Below are positions 1 through 10,877 of a stretch of 64,000 nucleotides of DNA, piece by piece. The translations under genes and the position numbers were made by a program. The stretch's first letter is position 1. Each line of letters opens with the position of its first letter. The notes below the pieces were generated by a model that was not told the origin of the DNA, did no database searches, and saw only the letters and a program-made list of their open reading frames with translations. Source of the DNA: Prevotella sp. (GTDB lineage: Bacteria; Bacteroidota; Bacteroidia; Bacteroidales; Bacteroidaceae); NCBI GenBank assembly GCA_022779305.1, contig JALFSW010000071.1, positions 1 to 64,000 on the forward strand, in the 5' to 3' direction.

Positions 1-2
1 CG

Positions 3-95
3 GACGCTTTCCTCGAACTTCATTCGGTCGTTGAAACAGCCAAGAAGCACAACAAAACTTCTTATCATGCGATTCAAGCCTTATTTGAGGCTTGA
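3..95 (+). CDS. 3' end of an unidentified ORF, possibly a transposase tail
   Basis: An open frame enters from the left edge and ends at TGA (93-95), giving about 30 residues with the stretch LHSVVETAKKHNKTSYHAIQ. The texture resembles the C-terminal tail of transposases of the IS66 type, but this is an impression from a very short fragment. The rest of the gene lies outside the window. No terminator is obvious after it, and the bases up to about 215 contain no other gene. Confidence 0.3.
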   Translation, partial: DAFLELHSVVETAKKHNKTSYHAIQALFEA

Positions 96-219
96 TGAAT
101 TGGCATATTCTGTACCTACCGATTATCGCTGAATAGTTACATGCAAAAATGAAAGAGTTAATTTATATTAAACATTAGCCATACATAATGTTTAAGGTAA
201 ATATATCAAACTCTTTTTG

Positions 220-227
220 TAATTTTG
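220..227 (+). promoter_or_regulatory. Probable -7 promoter element (TAATTTTG) for rplU-rpmA
   Basis: TAATTTTG matches the Bacteroidetes -7 consensus TAnnTTTG. No clean TTTG lies 19-20 bp upstream. The implied leader of about 80 nt contains a small hairpin (GTTGG/CCAAC near 259-276) that could be a ribosomal-protein leader structure, but this is not established. Confidence 0.5.
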
Positions 228-313
228 CAGCGTTTTATGCCGAATAGGCTCGAATAAGTGTTGGATAGATGCCCAACCGCCTACCGGTCTAACCGTTTAC
301 AATAAATAAATAA

Positions 314-631
314 ATGTACGCAATTGTAGAAATCAACGGTCAGCAGTTTAAAGCCGAAGAAGGTAAAAAGCTCTTCGTGAACCACATGAAAGATGTGGAA
401 GAAGGCAAAACTGTTGAGTTTGACAAGGTGCTCCTTTTAGACAAAGATGGAGCTGTAACAGTCGGCGCACCTACTATTAGTGGTGCAAAAGTAGTAGCTG
501 AGGTGGTTAAACCACTCGTGAAAGGCGATAAGGTGATCGTCTTCAAGATGAAACGTCGTAAGGGCTATCGCAAAAAGAATGGTCATCGTGCGCAATTCAC
601 TCAGATTGAGATTAAAACAATTAACGCTTAA
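314..631 (+). CDS. rplU: 50S ribosomal protein L21
   Basis: A 105-residue protein of normal L21 length. It begins [19 protein letters not shown] and carries the C-terminal basic [21 protein letters not shown] segment typical of L21, which binds 23S rRNA in the large subunit. The start follows an AT-rich AATAAATAAATAA leader. It is separated from rpmA by 18 bp, so the two are almost certainly cotranscribed in the conserved rplU-rpmA order. Confidence 0.98.
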   Translation: MYAIVEINGQQFKAEEGKKLFVNHMKDVEEGKTVEFDKVLLLDKDGAVTVGAPTISGAKVVAEVVKPLVKGDKVIVFKMKRRKGYRKKNGHRAQFTQIEIKTINA

Positions 632-649
632 AATTTAGGAGGATAAGAA

Positions 650-943
650 ATGGCTCATAAAAAAGGTGTCGGTAGTTCTAAAAACGGACGCGAATCACAT
701 TCAAAGCGTTTAGGTGTTAAAATTGGTGGTGGACAAAAAATTATCGCTGGCAACATCATCGTTCGCCAACGCGGTAACAAACACTACCCAGGTGAAAACG
801 TTGCACAAGGTAAGGACGATACGCTCTATGCTTTGGCAGATGGTATTGTTTACTTCCACAAAGGTAAGTTTAACAAGAGCAAAGTATCTGTGCTTTCAGA
901 AGAAGCCTATGCAGCTAAAACCGTTGTAACACCACAGGCTTAA
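650..943 (+). CDS. rpmA: 50S ribosomal protein L27
   Basis: A 97-residue L27 starting [20 protein letters not shown], with the conserved [17 protein letters not shown] core and HPG-like loop [18 protein letters not shown]. The N-terminus reaches the peptidyl-transferase centre. There is no cleavable N-terminal extension of the Firmicutes type. It is the last gene of the rplU-rpmA unit, with a hairpin 36 bp downstream. Confidence 0.98.
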   Translation: MAHKKGVGSSKNGRESHSKRLGVKIGGGQKIIAGNIIVRQRGNKHYPGENVAQGKDDTLYALADGIVYFHKGKFNKSKVSVLSEEAYAAKTVVTPQA

Positions 944-978
944 ATTATTAAATAAAACTATTCCAAACAAACAATATA

Positions 979-1007
979 TTCCCAAATCTCTTTGCGAGGT
1001 TTGGGAA
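979..1007 (+). terminator. Hairpin terminator after rpmA
   Basis: TTCCCAAATCTC and GAGGTTTGGGAA form a 12-bp stem with one G-T wobble and a 5-nt loop (TTTGC). Only a weak T-rich tail follows. Confidence 0.65.
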
Positions 1008-1051
1008 TTATGCTTTTGGAGATTATACTTTTATCTTTTATCAAATACTTC

Positions 1052-1248
1052 AACCCAAATCGGTGATTAGAGCCCAAAGGAATTTCGTCTGATTATCTGT
1101 GCAGATTGTTTAGCGTTTTTTCGCAGATGTAGCGGGCTACTTCAAGAGAAAACGCTGAAGAAGCAGCCGATAAGCAGATGTAAGCCGTTGGGAAGTTAAT
1201 AAATAAGATAAAAAGAAAAATCAAACGGTCTAATGACCGATTTGGGTT
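1052..1248. repeat. 197-bp MITE-like element, copy 1
   Basis: The element starts AACCCAAATCGGTGATTAGA and ends TCTAATGACCGATTTGGGTT, so its ends are near-perfect inverted repeats of about 20 bp. It encodes no protein. A second copy of exactly the same length lies at 57775-57971 in the opposite orientation and is similar along its whole length, including the internal TAAATAAGATAAAAAGAAAA block. Short size, terminal inverted repeats, no ORF and intergenic placement suggest a non-autonomous transposable element. A target duplication is not clear. Confidence 0.8.
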
Positions 1249-1343
1249 TAACGAGCGGAGTACTGTAGCCATAGGGAATGATTAACTCTATACGCTTTGG
1301 TAAAATTTTAAATTAATCTCTCTTTCTTTTTCTCTATTTTCTA

Positions 1344-1373
1344 TTGGAAAACAAGAAAAAATCACTACCTTTG
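1344..1373 (+). promoter_or_regulatory. Promoter upstream of glf with a long leader
   Basis: TTGG (1344-1347) lies 18 bp before TACCTTTG (1366-1373), close to the Bacteroidetes consensus. Transcription would begin near 1378, leaving about 345 nt before the glf start. The leader (1378-1723) has no convincing gene. A long leader before a polysaccharide operon is a natural place for antitermination or attenuation, but I see no diagnostic motif. Confidence 0.65.
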
Positions 1374-1723
1374 CAAACAGATTGGATAAAGGGGTTATTT
1401 GCTTTGAACGGCTATGCCCTATCAGGGAAGAGAAGTAAAAATCAGAAAATCAACTTGACATACTTTCTTTTAGGTAGGATTACAACAAATTCAAATAGCT
1501 CAAAAGCCCCCTTTTTTCAAGATTAAAATTTGACACTGTTTGCTCTGCGGACATTCTTAAAAGGGTCTATATACGGAGATGGTTGTTGGATGTGGGGATT
1601 GTAAACTTCCTTTGATACAAGAAAGGTATCAAAGAAGAGAGGGTGTGTAAATACTCGCTAAAAACCATGCAACAGCGAACATCTCATAAGGCAGACTTAA
1701 TAAGCATTTAATTTGTTTTCATC

Positions 1724-2926
1724 GTGAAACACTACGATTATCTCATCGTTGGGTCAGGATTGTTTGGTGCGATGTTTGCCTACAAAGCCCAAAAAGCAGG
1801 TAAATGCTGTTTGGTCATAGATAAACGTCCGCAATTAGGCGGTAACCTTTATTGTGAAGACCAAGAAGGCATTCCTGTGCATACGTATGGCGCACACATT
1901 TTTCATACAGCAAGTAAGCGTGTATGGGATTTTGTAAACTCATTGGTTGAATTTAACAGATATACCAATTCGCCCGTAGCTAATTATAGGGGTAAGCTTT
2001 ACAATCTACCCTTCAATATGAATACATTCTATCAGATGTGGGGCGTAAGCACACCTGCAGAAGCACAAGTCAAAATAGAAGAACAGCGCAGAGAAGCAAT
2101 TGAAAAGATGAAAGCTGAAGGTGTTTCAGAACCTCGTAACTTAGAGGAACAAGCACTGTCGCTTATTGGAAAAGACATTTACGAACGCCTTATTAAGGGT
2201 TACACAGAAAAACAATGGGGGCGTAAGTGCACAGAATTGCCAGCCTTCATTATCAAACGTTTGCCTGTGAGGTTTGTTTTCGATAATAACTATTTTAACG
2301 ATGCTTATCAAGGGATACCCAAAGGTGGCTACAACAAACTCATTGAAGCATTGCTCAAAGGATCGGAGACAATTACAAACGTAGATTTCTTTGCACCACT
2401 GAACAATTTTTCTACAGAAGATATTCTGAAAAGCAATGTTTTACAAACTTTAGACGCAGAGAAACCACTATGTGAAACGTGGCAAAAGATTGCTGATAAA
2501 TTGGTTTTCACAGGTAAAATCGACGAGTTTTATAGCTATCGCTTTGGCAATTTAGAATATCGAACTGTTCGTTTTGAGGAAGAAATCTACGAAACGAACA
2601 ATTATCAGGGCAATGCTGTTATCAATTACACAGAAGCAGAAGTACCCTATACGCGAGTCATTGAACACAAACATTTTGAGATGTTTGGTCAAGATGTAGA
2701 GAAATGTCCAAAGACCGTTGTTTCACGCGAATATTCTACAGAATGGCAGCCAGGTATGGAACCCTATTATCCCGTAAACGACGAACGAAACAGTAACTTG
2801 TATAAAGAGTATAAGAAATTAGCAGACAAAGAAAAGAATGTTATTTTCGGAGGACGTCTTGCTGAATATAAATATTACGATATGGCACCCATCGTTGAGA
2901 AAGTGCTGAATATGGAAATAGAATAG
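1724..2926 (+). CDS. glf: UDP-galactopyranose mutase
   Basis: A 400-residue flavoprotein that interconverts UDP-galactopyranose and UDP-galactofuranose. The N-terminal dinucleotide-binding motif VGSGLFGA is at residues 8-15, followed by IDKRPQLGGN and the family motif YGAHIFHT. TEKQWGRKCTELP and the C-terminal FGGRLAEYKYYDM segment are characteristic of Glf. The start is GTG. It opens the polysaccharide locus and the next gene follows after 2 bp. It implies galactofuranose in the glycan, although the transferase that would use it is not identified. Confidence 0.95.
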   Translation: MKHYDYLIVGSGLFGAMFAYKAQKAGKCCLVIDKRPQLGGNLYCEDQEGIPVHTYGAHIFHTASKRVWDFVNSLVEFNRYTNSPVANYRGKLYNLPFNMNTFYQMWGVSTPAEAQVKIEEQRREAIEKMKAEGVSEPRNLEEQALSLIGKDIYERLIKGYTEKQWGRKCTELPAFIIKRLPVRFVFDNNYFNDAYQGIPKGGYNKLIEALLKGSETITNVDFFAPLNNFSTEDILKSNVLQTLDAEKPLCETWQKIADKLVFTGKIDEFYSYRFGNLEYRTVRFEEEIYETNNYQGNAVINYTEAEVPYTRVIEHKHFEMFGQDVEKCPKTVVSREYSTEWQPGMEPYYPVNDERNSNLYKEYKKLADKEKNVIFGGRLAEYKYYDMAPIVEKVLNMEIE

Positions 2927-2928
2927 AA

Positions 2929-3765
2929 ATGACAACTTACAATTTGCAGATTTCTAAAGAACATTCTCAAATTATAAAAGGAGTAGCAATACTAATGATG
3001 TTATGGTTGCACCTTTTCAATAGTGAAAGTAGACTTTTATCTGCTGGTGTTTCAGATCTGACAATTGGTGGTATATCGCTTGCTTATCTTTTCTCCAAAG
3101 CATGCAATCCTGTATCGATTTTTATTATTTTGAGTGGCTACGGACTTAGGATTAGCTTTCTTTCAGGTCGTCTTAGTATTAAGAATATAACAAAACGCCT
3201 TTGTTATCTTTATTGCTTTTATTGGGTAACGCTTGCATTATTTGTTACTATTGGTGCATTCATATCTCCCGATAGATATCCCAAGGGGGTAAGTGAACTG
3301 ATACTTAACATAACAAGTTATAGTAGTTCTTACAATGGAGAAACATGGTTTTTATTTCCCTATTTTTGCCTAAACTTAACTTGTCTTTTTCTCTTTAAAC
3401 TTCAAGACAAAATTGGAAATATAGCAACGCTAATAGCGAGTGGTCTACTTTATGGTATAGCGTGCTACATAATTAGTAGATATATTGTACTGACTCAGAC
3501 GTATGACAGTGTACTGAGCCATATTGTTACCTATCTTTCTTTTTATTTCCCATTCTATTTAGGGAGTTTTATGGGAGATTTATGGGGAGAAGAGACGAGA
3601 AGAGAAGAGAAGAGAAGAGAAGAGAAGCAACACTATATATTACGTGCTGATAGTTGTAGTTTTTCTACTCAGAATATTTCTATCTTCAGCAGTGTTCACG
3701 CCTTTTACCTCCATGTTGCTTATATTATTAATTGCCCAAATCCGTCCAATACGACCATTTCATAG
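2929..3765 (+). CDS. O-acyltransferase (acyltransferase-3 family), N-terminal part, frame-shifted at a repeat
   Basis: The first 220 residues are a multi-spanning membrane protein of the acyltransferase-3 (OafA/WecH-like) family: QIIKGVAILMMLWLHLF holds the conserved early-helix histidine, and SGYGLR follows. These proteins move acetyl or similar groups onto extracytoplasmic glycans. At residues 224-233 the frame runs through a (GAGAA)6 tract, giving EEKRREEKQ, and then leaves the membrane-protein frame, ending in a hydrophilic tail. The true C-terminus ([14 protein letters not shown]) continues in another frame at 3629-3982. One extra GAGAA unit, or two fewer, restores a protein of roughly 350 residues, so this copy appears to be in the OFF phase. 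Confidence 0.85.
   Translation: MTTYNLQISKEHSQIIKGVAILMMLWLHLFNSESRLLSAGVSDLTIGGISLAYLFSKACNPVSIFIILSGYGLRISFLSGRLSIKNITKRLCYLYCFYWVTLALFVTIGAFISPDRYPKGVSELILNITSYSSSYNGETWFLFPYFCLNLTCLFLFKLQDKIGNIATLIASGLLYGIACYIISRYIVLTQTYDSVLSHIVTYLSFYFPFYLGSFMGDLWGEETRREEKRREEKQHYILRADSCSFSTQNISIFSSVHAFYLHVAYIINCPNPSNTTIS
3587..3627 (+). repeat. GAGAA pentanucleotide tract inside an acyltransferase gene
   Basis: GAGAA GAGAC is followed by six perfect GAGAA units (3597-3626). A 5-bp unit changes the reading frame with each gain or loss, the hallmark of slipped-strand phase variation. The frame of the downstream acyltransferase C-terminus is reached by a +5 or -10 bp change. Confidence 0.9.
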
Positions 3766-3982
3766 GTTTTTTAGCTTCTTAGGAAAATATTCAATGCCTA
3801 TTTGGCTTATTCACTCCTATTTTTGCTATTACCTTTTCAGTGAATTCATATATGGACTTCAATATCCAATAGCTATTTTCATAGCCCTAGTTTCTATAAG
3901 TTTAGCAGTAGCAATTCTGCTTAAGAAAGCAACTGATATGCTCTTCCAAAATAAGTTTAGTGCATACAAAAAACAAAAATAG
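3644..3982 (+). CDS. C-terminal part of the frame-shifted O-acyltransferase
   Basis: This frame, open from just after the GAGAA tract, encodes two to three hydrophobic segments and the family-typical [22 protein letters not shown]. It ends with a basic cytoplasmic tail ([12 protein letters not shown]). It overlaps the out-of-frame tail of the N-terminal part. It is not expected to be made on its own; it becomes the C-terminus of the 2929 gene when the tract length changes. Confidence 0.8.
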   Translation: MLIVVVFLLRIFLSSAVFTPFTSMLLILLIAQIRPIRPFHRFFSFLGKYSMPIWLIHSYFCYYLFSEFIYGLQYPIAIFIALVSISLAVAILLKKATDMLFQNKFSAYKKQK

Positions 3983-4005
3983 TCAAGATTTTTTTTAATA
4001 TACAG

Positions 4006-5103
4006 ATGACAAAAAGAAACGTCGCATTAATAACAGGAATTACAGGACAAGATGGCAGTTATCTTGCAGAGTTTCTGTTAGAAAAAGGTTATGATGTACA
4101 CGGAATTATTCGTCGTTCATCAGTGGATTACCGCGAACGCATAGCCCACCTTGAAGGACAACCACACTTTCATCTTCATTATGGAGATTTGAGTGACTCA
4201 ATGAGTATATTAAGCCTTGTAAGTAAGATACAACCCACAGAAATCTACAATCTCGCCGCACAGAGTCACGTGCAGGTGAGTTTTGATGCACCTGAATTTA
4301 CTGCCGATATAGACGCTGTTGGGGTATTGCGTATTTTGGAAGCAGTACGCCAATTAGGACTGATCGAAAAATGTCGCATTTATCAGGCATCAACATCCGA
4401 ACTATACGGAAAAGTGGAAGAAGTTCCACAAAACGAGAAAACCCCATTCCATCCTTTCAGTCCTTATGCTGTAGCGAAACTCTATGGTTTTTGGATTACA
4501 AAGGAATATCGTGACGCCTATAAGATGTTTGCTTGTAATGGTATTCTCTTTAACCACGAAAGTGAACGACGAGGAGAAACTTTCGTAACACGCAAAATTA
4601 CATTGGCAGCAGCACGCATTAAGCAAAACAAACAAGAGAAACTATATTTGGGTAATCTCGATTCACGTCGAGATTGGGGATACGCAAAAGATTACGTTGA
4701 ATGTATGTGGCTGATTTTGCAAAGCGAGAAACCAGAAGACTTCGTTATCGCCACCGGCGAACAGCACACCGTCCGTGAATTTACGCAACTTGCTTTCCAA
4801 TATGTAGGCATTGAATTGCAGTGGGAAGGCGAAGGCGTGAACGAAAAGGGTATCGACAAAGCTACTGGCAAAGTCCTCGTTGAAGTGTCTCCCGACTTCT
4901 TCCGTCCAACAGACGTTGTAGACCTGTGGGGCGACCCTACAAAGGCTAAAGTAAAGTTAGGCTGGAACCCAACCAAGACTTCATTTGAAGAGTTGGTAAA
5001 AATCATGGTAGAAAGCGATATGAAGAAGGTGGCTGGCGATGATGCCGCATCGCGTGTACATGTAAATCTTGCAGAATACCTTGAAAAGGGGATAGTGAAG
5101 TAA
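4006..5103 (+). CDS. gmd: GDP-mannose 4,6-dehydratase
   Basis: A 365-residue extended short-chain dehydrogenase that converts GDP-mannose to GDP-4-keto-6-deoxymannose. The N-terminal [23 protein letters not shown] is the NAD(P)-binding glycine motif. [32 protein letters not shown] and the catalytic [10 protein letters not shown] (YxxxK) are all Gmd-specific. [15 protein letters not shown] and [20 protein letters not shown] are also present. It is 7 bp from fcl, the usual pair. Confidence 0.98.
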   Translation: MTKRNVALITGITGQDGSYLAEFLLEKGYDVHGIIRRSSVDYRERIAHLEGQPHFHLHYGDLSDSMSILSLVSKIQPTEIYNLAAQSHVQVSFDAPEFTADIDAVGVLRILEAVRQLGLIEKCRIYQASTSELYGKVEEVPQNEKTPFHPFSPYAVAKLYGFWITKEYRDAYKMFACNGILFNHESERRGETFVTRKITLAAARIKQNKQEKLYLGNLDSRRDWGYAKDYVECMWLILQSEKPEDFVIATGEQHTVREFTQLAFQYVGIELQWEGEGVNEKGIDKATGKVLVEVSPDFFRPTDVVDLWGDPTKAKVKLGWNPTKTSFEELVKIMVESDMKKVAGDDAASRVHVNLAEYLEKGIVK

Positions 5104-5110
5104 AAGGGAT

Positions 5111-6307
5111 ATGTTACATCAAAACTCCAAGATATACATAGCGGGGCACCGTGGACTTGTTGGCTCTGCCATTTGGAAGAATTTAGTTTCTCGTGGCTAT
5201 ACAAACCTTATAGGGCGTACACATAGTGAACTTGATTTAACCAACCAAGCCGCTGTAGATGAGTTTTTTGCAAAAGAACGTCCCGATGCTGTTGTTTTAG
5301 CGGCTGCCTTTGTAGGCGGAATTATGGCAAACATGCTTTATCGTGCGGACTTCATTATGCAAAACATGATGATGCAATGCAATGTAATTTCTACCGCTTA
5401 TAAATATAAGGTAGAAAAGTTACTTTTTTTAGGTTCAACGTGTATCTATCCCAAAGAAACATCCCAGCCAATGAAAGAGGACACGCTCCTCACCTCTCCT
5501 CTTGAGTATAGCAATGAGCCTTACGCCATAGCAAAAATTGCAGGGTTGAAGATGTGCGAAAGCTACAACCTGCAATATGGTACAAACTATATAGCCGTAA
5601 TGCCAACAAACCTTTACGGTCCGAACGATAATTTCCACTTGGAGAATAGCCATGTAATGCCCGCAATGATGCGTAAAATCTATTTGGCTAAACTTATTCA
5701 CGAAAATAACTGGGATGCTATTAAGGTAGATATGAACAAACGTCCTATCAACCCAGTGGCAAAACTCAGCGCAGAGATTGGTAAGGAGAATGTAGATGGT
5801 AATTGCAGCAAAGAGCGCATTCTTAAAGCACTTGCCTTTTATGGTATTGAAGATAATAAAGTTACACTTTGGGGTACAGGTTCTCCTTGTCGTGAATTTC
5901 TTTGGAGTGAAGACATGGCAGACGCTTCTGTGCACGTTCTCCTCAATGTAGACTTCAAAGATATCATAGGCATAGAGAAATACTCTAGCGTACATTATGG
6001 CACATCAGCATCAGGCTCGGTAGATCGTAATAATAGCAGTGGACGAGGTGGTTATATCCCATCATTGGGAGACATACGAAATTGTCATATCAACATAGGA
6101 ACAGGCCAAGAAATTACCATCAAAGCATTAGCATCTATCATTGCACAAACGCTTAATTTCAAAGGCACAATCTCTTGGGATAGCACAAAACCTGATGGAA
6201 CGCTGCGCAAACTCACCGATGTCAGCAAACTTCACAGTCTTGGTTGGCAACATAAAGTGGAGATTGAAGAAGGTGTTAGCAAACTTTACGAATGGTACCA
6301 TCTTTAG
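5111..6307 (+). CDS. fcl: GDP-L-fucose synthase
   Basis: A 398-residue GDP-4-keto-6-deoxymannose epimerase/reductase that completes GDP-L-fucose synthesis. Motifs include AGHRGLVGSAIWKNL (nucleotide binding), LGSTCIYPK and the catalytic YAIAKIAGLKMCESYN. It is longer than the about 320-residue enterobacterial enzyme owing to a polar insert near residues 200-235 and another near 285-320 (YGTSASGSVDRNNSSGRGG); comparable inserts are common in Bacteroidetes homologues. It lies directly behind gmd. Confidence 0.96.
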   Translation: MLHQNSKIYIAGHRGLVGSAIWKNLVSRGYTNLIGRTHSELDLTNQAAVDEFFAKERPDAVVLAAAFVGGIMANMLYRADFIMQNMMMQCNVISTAYKYKVEKLLFLGSTCIYPKETSQPMKEDTLLTSPLEYSNEPYAIAKIAGLKMCESYNLQYGTNYIAVMPTNLYGPNDNFHLENSHVMPAMMRKIYLAKLIHENNWDAIKVDMNKRPINPVAKLSAEIGKENVDGNCSKERILKALAFYGIEDNKVTLWGTGSPCREFLWSEDMADASVHVLLNVDFKDIIGIEKYSSVHYGTSASGSVDRNNSSGRGGYIPSLGDIRNCHINIGTGQEITIKALASIIAQTLNFKGTISWDSTKPDGTLRKLTDVSKLHSLGWQHKVEIEEGVSKLYEWYHL

Positions 6308-6514
6308 TATTCGACTTAAATGTGTCTTGTCTTGCAGGTGAATATCTATGGGTGTAATGATAAGCGATTACGCTTTCATTGTGATATATTGGAGTTATAA
6401 TTCTCAACTTACTTTATAATGTAAATTGCTTATAATGATAAAATGAGAAGAAAGTTTAGAATTAATGACAACTCTAAATATATAGTTTTTATTATAATAA
6501 GTACGTAATCAAAA

Positions 6515-7330
6515 TTAAACGGCATATTTTGTGTAGTTGATACGTATCCCATTTCCGATGTCAGCCAACGCCCTGTTGGTAGCATAGAAGAGCGTATCTG
6601 TATTTACATAGTCTTGCGGTCTTATCCATTTTCCCTTAAAAACTCTCCAGAGCGTCTCGGCAATGTTCAGATGAGGGGAGTATGGAGGAAGGTAGAAAAT
6701 AAAGAGACCTCTCCTTTCCCAAATTGGTCTGAGTTCCTTGATCCATCTGTTGCGATGAATGGTGGCATTGTCAAGCACCACAAAAGTATCCTTGCTGATA
6801 CGGAAGGAAAAATTGTCAAGGAAACTAACAACCTTATCCGCCGTCATTCGCCCTGCTGTAGTGAACCCTCGTATCGATTATCACGTGTTATCATACCAAA
6901 GATATTGAGCCTTGCTACTCTTGGGGAGGGAACGGACACATCCTCCCCTTTCAGTTGCCACCCGTATGGCACATAACCTTCCGTACAGGTATGGCTCTCG
7001 TCGGCATAGTAGAGCGTGATGAGACCATTTTCAGCCTGACGTTCAAGTTCTTGCAACTTCTCGACCTTGTACCGGTAGAGTTGCGGCGAGGGTACTCCTC
7101 TTGGGCGTTTCCTTATACGCTTATATCTTGCGCCAATGCTGATAAAAAACGTTTGAAAGTCATATCGCTCGCCTCCTTGTCAGTTGCTTATTCCCATGCC
7201 GCCCTGGCTTTGCTCACACATTGCCTGTCCTGCTCAATGGCACGACGGACAACTTCCTCCCATGATGCGCTTCCTGCCACGTCCGGAACGTGTCTTGAGA
7301 CCATCTATACCCTCTTCTTTGTATCTTAAG
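6515..7330 (-). pseudogene. IS630-family transposase remnant
   Basis: On the minus strand, pieces of one DDE transposase can be assembled: RYKEEGIDGLKTRSGRGRKR (near 7325-7265), VRRAIEQDRQCVSKARAAWE, then KVEKLQELERQAENGLITLYYADES (first catalytic Asp), VVLDNATIHRN (second Asp) and YSPHLNIAETLWRVFKGKW (final Glu). The frame breaks at about 6850 (…RYEGSLQQGE* versus …FTTAGRMTADKVV) and is interrupted by at least two stops in 7060-7260. The N-terminal helix-turn-helix half is missing beyond 7330, where the sequence joins an acyltransferase fragment. No terminal inverted repeats could be found. The 207 bp between fcl and this element hold nothing recognisable. Confidence 0.85.
6515..7330 (-). 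mobile_element. Decayed IS630-type insertion sequence
   Basis: The three acidic catalytic motifs are legible but the reading frame is broken and the 5' part deleted, so the element is not autonomous. It sits inside the polysaccharide locus between fcl and a truncated acyltransferase. Its base composition is more GC-rich than the adjoining nonulosonate genes. Confidence 0.75.
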
Positions 7331-7331
7331 C

Positions 7332-7681
7332 ATGGAGCCCATCTTATACAATACAGGTTGGAAATATCACCGTTGGATGTGTTATTTCTATGTGGCATGG
7401 TTGCTGCCATATCTTGTATATTTTCCTTATAAAATGATAAAGCAAGGGAGTTTTATTGATAAATTAATAAAATTTTCTGGGAAATGTTCTTATGAGGTAT
7501 ATCTTGTTCAAATGGTAGTTTTTGTAATTCTTCCTATAAATAAACTGAGGCATATTTTACCTATTAATTTGATTCAGCCTATTTGGATACAATATTAGCA
7601 AGTTTTATGGGAGGATTTTTATTGTGGTTATTATTTAATTTTAATAATGTAAGAATATATAAGAAATGGTGGCATTTATAG
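7332..7681 (+). pseudogene. Truncated acyltransferase-3, C-terminal end
   Basis: The fragment encodes hydrophobic segments ending in LIKFSGKCSYEVYLVQMVVF, the same C-terminal signature (G-K-x-S-x-x-x-Y-L-x-H/Q) as in other acyltransferase-3 proteins of this locus. It has no N-terminal half because it begins at the IS630 junction. A further frameshift near 7585 moves the coding frame to LDTILASFMGGFLLWLLFNF, ending at 7681 inside the next gene. A non-functional relic. Confidence 0.75.
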
Positions 7682-8414
7682 TGCAGGCGAGAGTAGGGTC
7701 TTCGCGACTTCCAAATAAAATTTTATTACCCTTTTATGGAGGGCAAACAATTTTAGATCTTTTAATAGAGAAATTACAGAAGATTGTTGGCTCTCAGGTG
7801 ATTATAGCAGCTCCAGAAGGGATTGAGAATGATCTTATAGCAGATGTTGCCAAAAAGCATATGGTGAAATGTTATAGAGGAGATGAAAGTGATGTGCTCC
7901 AACGATTTATAGGTGCTGCAGAGACCTTTAATGTAGATAGGCTTATTAGAGTTTGCTCTGATAATCCATTTTTAGAACTTCAATCCATTAGGGATTTGGT
8001 ATTATTATGTGAAAAGGAATATGACAAAGATTATATTAGCTTTAAAATAGGTGGAAAACCATCAATAAGGACGCATTATGGTTTTTGGACAGAATATGTA
8101 ACACTAAGTGCTTTAAAAAAAGTAGCAAAAATGACCTCTGAAAGTATTTATCATGAGCATGTAACTAATTATATATATAATCATGAAGACGTATTTAATT
8201 TACACTGGATAGATGGACCAGAGATATTGCAAAAATATCCAAATATTAGATTGACAATAGATACTCTTGAGGATTTTAAAAATGTTCAGAAAATATATGC
8301 TCAGATTAGAAAAGAAAATAGTGCTAATCCTACAATCAAAGATATTATAATATATTTAGATCAGCATCCAGAGTACTATAAGTTAATGAATGAGGAAATT
8401 ATAAAGAATAATAA

Positions 8415-8418
<4 letters not shown>
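7666..8418 (+). CDS. SpsF/NeuA-type cytidylyltransferase
   Basis: A 250-residue protein of the CMP-nonulosonate cytidylyltransferase-like (SpsF) family. The N-terminal IVQARVGSSRLPNKILLPF is the nucleotide-binding signature (QARxxSxRLPxK), and RVCSDNPFLE contributes the metal-binding Asp. It would activate a nonulosonic acid as its CMP derivative. It is followed, with a 4-bp overlap (ATGA), by a NeuB-type synthase and then a phosphatase, so the three act in one pathway. The exact sugar is not given by the sequence. AT-rich relative to fcl. Confidence 0.85.
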
Positions 8419-9955
<1,537 letters not shown>

Positions 9956-9977
9956 GAAAGCATTATCCTAAATATAT

Positions 9978-10871
9978 ATGATTCAAAAATTTAGAAGCTA
10001 TGTCCATTTAATTATCGCATTCATTAGCGACATATTAAGCTTATTTGGTCGTCCATTATTTTACCAAATTCAATTTCAATATTTTAGAAGAGAAATTGTG
10101 TGTAGTCCAAAGAATAATTCTCTTTGCATACTAGGCAATGGTCCTTCTCTAAAGAAGATATCTGATAGTGTTGAGGATTTGAAAGATATGGACTTTTGTG
10201 CCGTTAATTTAAGTATTAATAATGAACTTTTTTATAAATTAAAACCCAAGATGTATGTAATTGTTGATATGATTTTCTGGCAGCAACCAGAGAAAGAGAA
10301 TATCAAATTGGTGTGGGAGAATATGCAAAAGATTAATTGGGATATGGATGTCTTTATTCCCTTTAATGCATCTAAGGAGATATTGTATTCTTTTTCACGC
10401 AATTCTCATATAAAAGTTCATAGATTTAGTAATAATCCATGGACGCCAGAATTAAAGTATTTTAAGAAATTCCAAATGTGGTTGTATAAAAAAGGGTTGG
10501 TATCTCCCAATTGCTCTAACGTTAGTATTGGAGCTATTTATACATCTGTGCTTAATGGATATAAAGATATTTACCTTCTTGGCGTAGAACATTCTTGGAT
10601 GCGTGATATAAAGGTAAATAATAAAAATGAAGTTGTTCTGATAGATCGCCATTACTATGGAGAAACTGAACATGTTTGGGTAGATTATGAAGGTAAGCCT
10701 ATTAAACTTATTGATACTTTGGCTTCTCAGCTTTCTACGTTTTCAGGTCATCTATATTTGCGTGAATTTGCGAATTATTTAGGTGATGTACAAATAATTA
10801 ATTGTACAAAAGACTCTTATATAGATGCTTATAAACGTGGGAATTTTGAAGAGCTACTTATTAAGCATTAA
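9978..10871 (+). CDS. DUF115/GT42-like putative nonulosonate transferase
   Basis: A 297-residue protein with LCILGNGPSLKKISDS near residue 50, DFCAVNLSINNELFYKLKPKMYVIVDMIFW, and later SIGAIYTSVLNGYKDIYLLGVEHSWM. The GNGPSLK opening and the GxKxIYLLGxxHSW block resemble both MptE-like DUF115 proteins (the Maf group) and GT42 sialyltransferases, families that handle CMP-nonulosonates. It directly follows the nonulosonate genes. I infer that it transfers the CMP-activated sugar to the polysaccharide; family membership is by motif only. Confidence 0.6.
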   Translation: MIQKFRSYVHLIIAFISDILSLFGRPLFYQIQFQYFRREIVCSPKNNSLCILGNGPSLKKISDSVEDLKDMDFCAVNLSINNELFYKLKPKMYVIVDMIFWQQPEKENIKLVWENMQKINWDMDVFIPFNASKEILYSFSRNSHIKVHRFSNNPWTPELKYFKKFQMWLYKKGLVSPNCSNVSIGAIYTSVLNGYKDIYLLGVEHSWMRDIKVNNKNEVVLIDRHYYGETEHVWVDYEGKPIKLIDTLASQLSTFSGHLYLREFANYLGDVQIINCTKDSYIDAYKRGNFEELLIKH

Positions 10872-10877
10872 ATAGAG

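Noticed and set aside
1344..1526. 60-codon open frame before glf
   Set aside because: It starts inside the promoter, so it would not be on the transcript, and its sequence has no recognisable features.
5435..5995. 186-codon minus-strand frame inside fcl
   Set aside because: It is entirely covered by the well-conserved fcl gene and has an unnatural Cys/His-rich composition.
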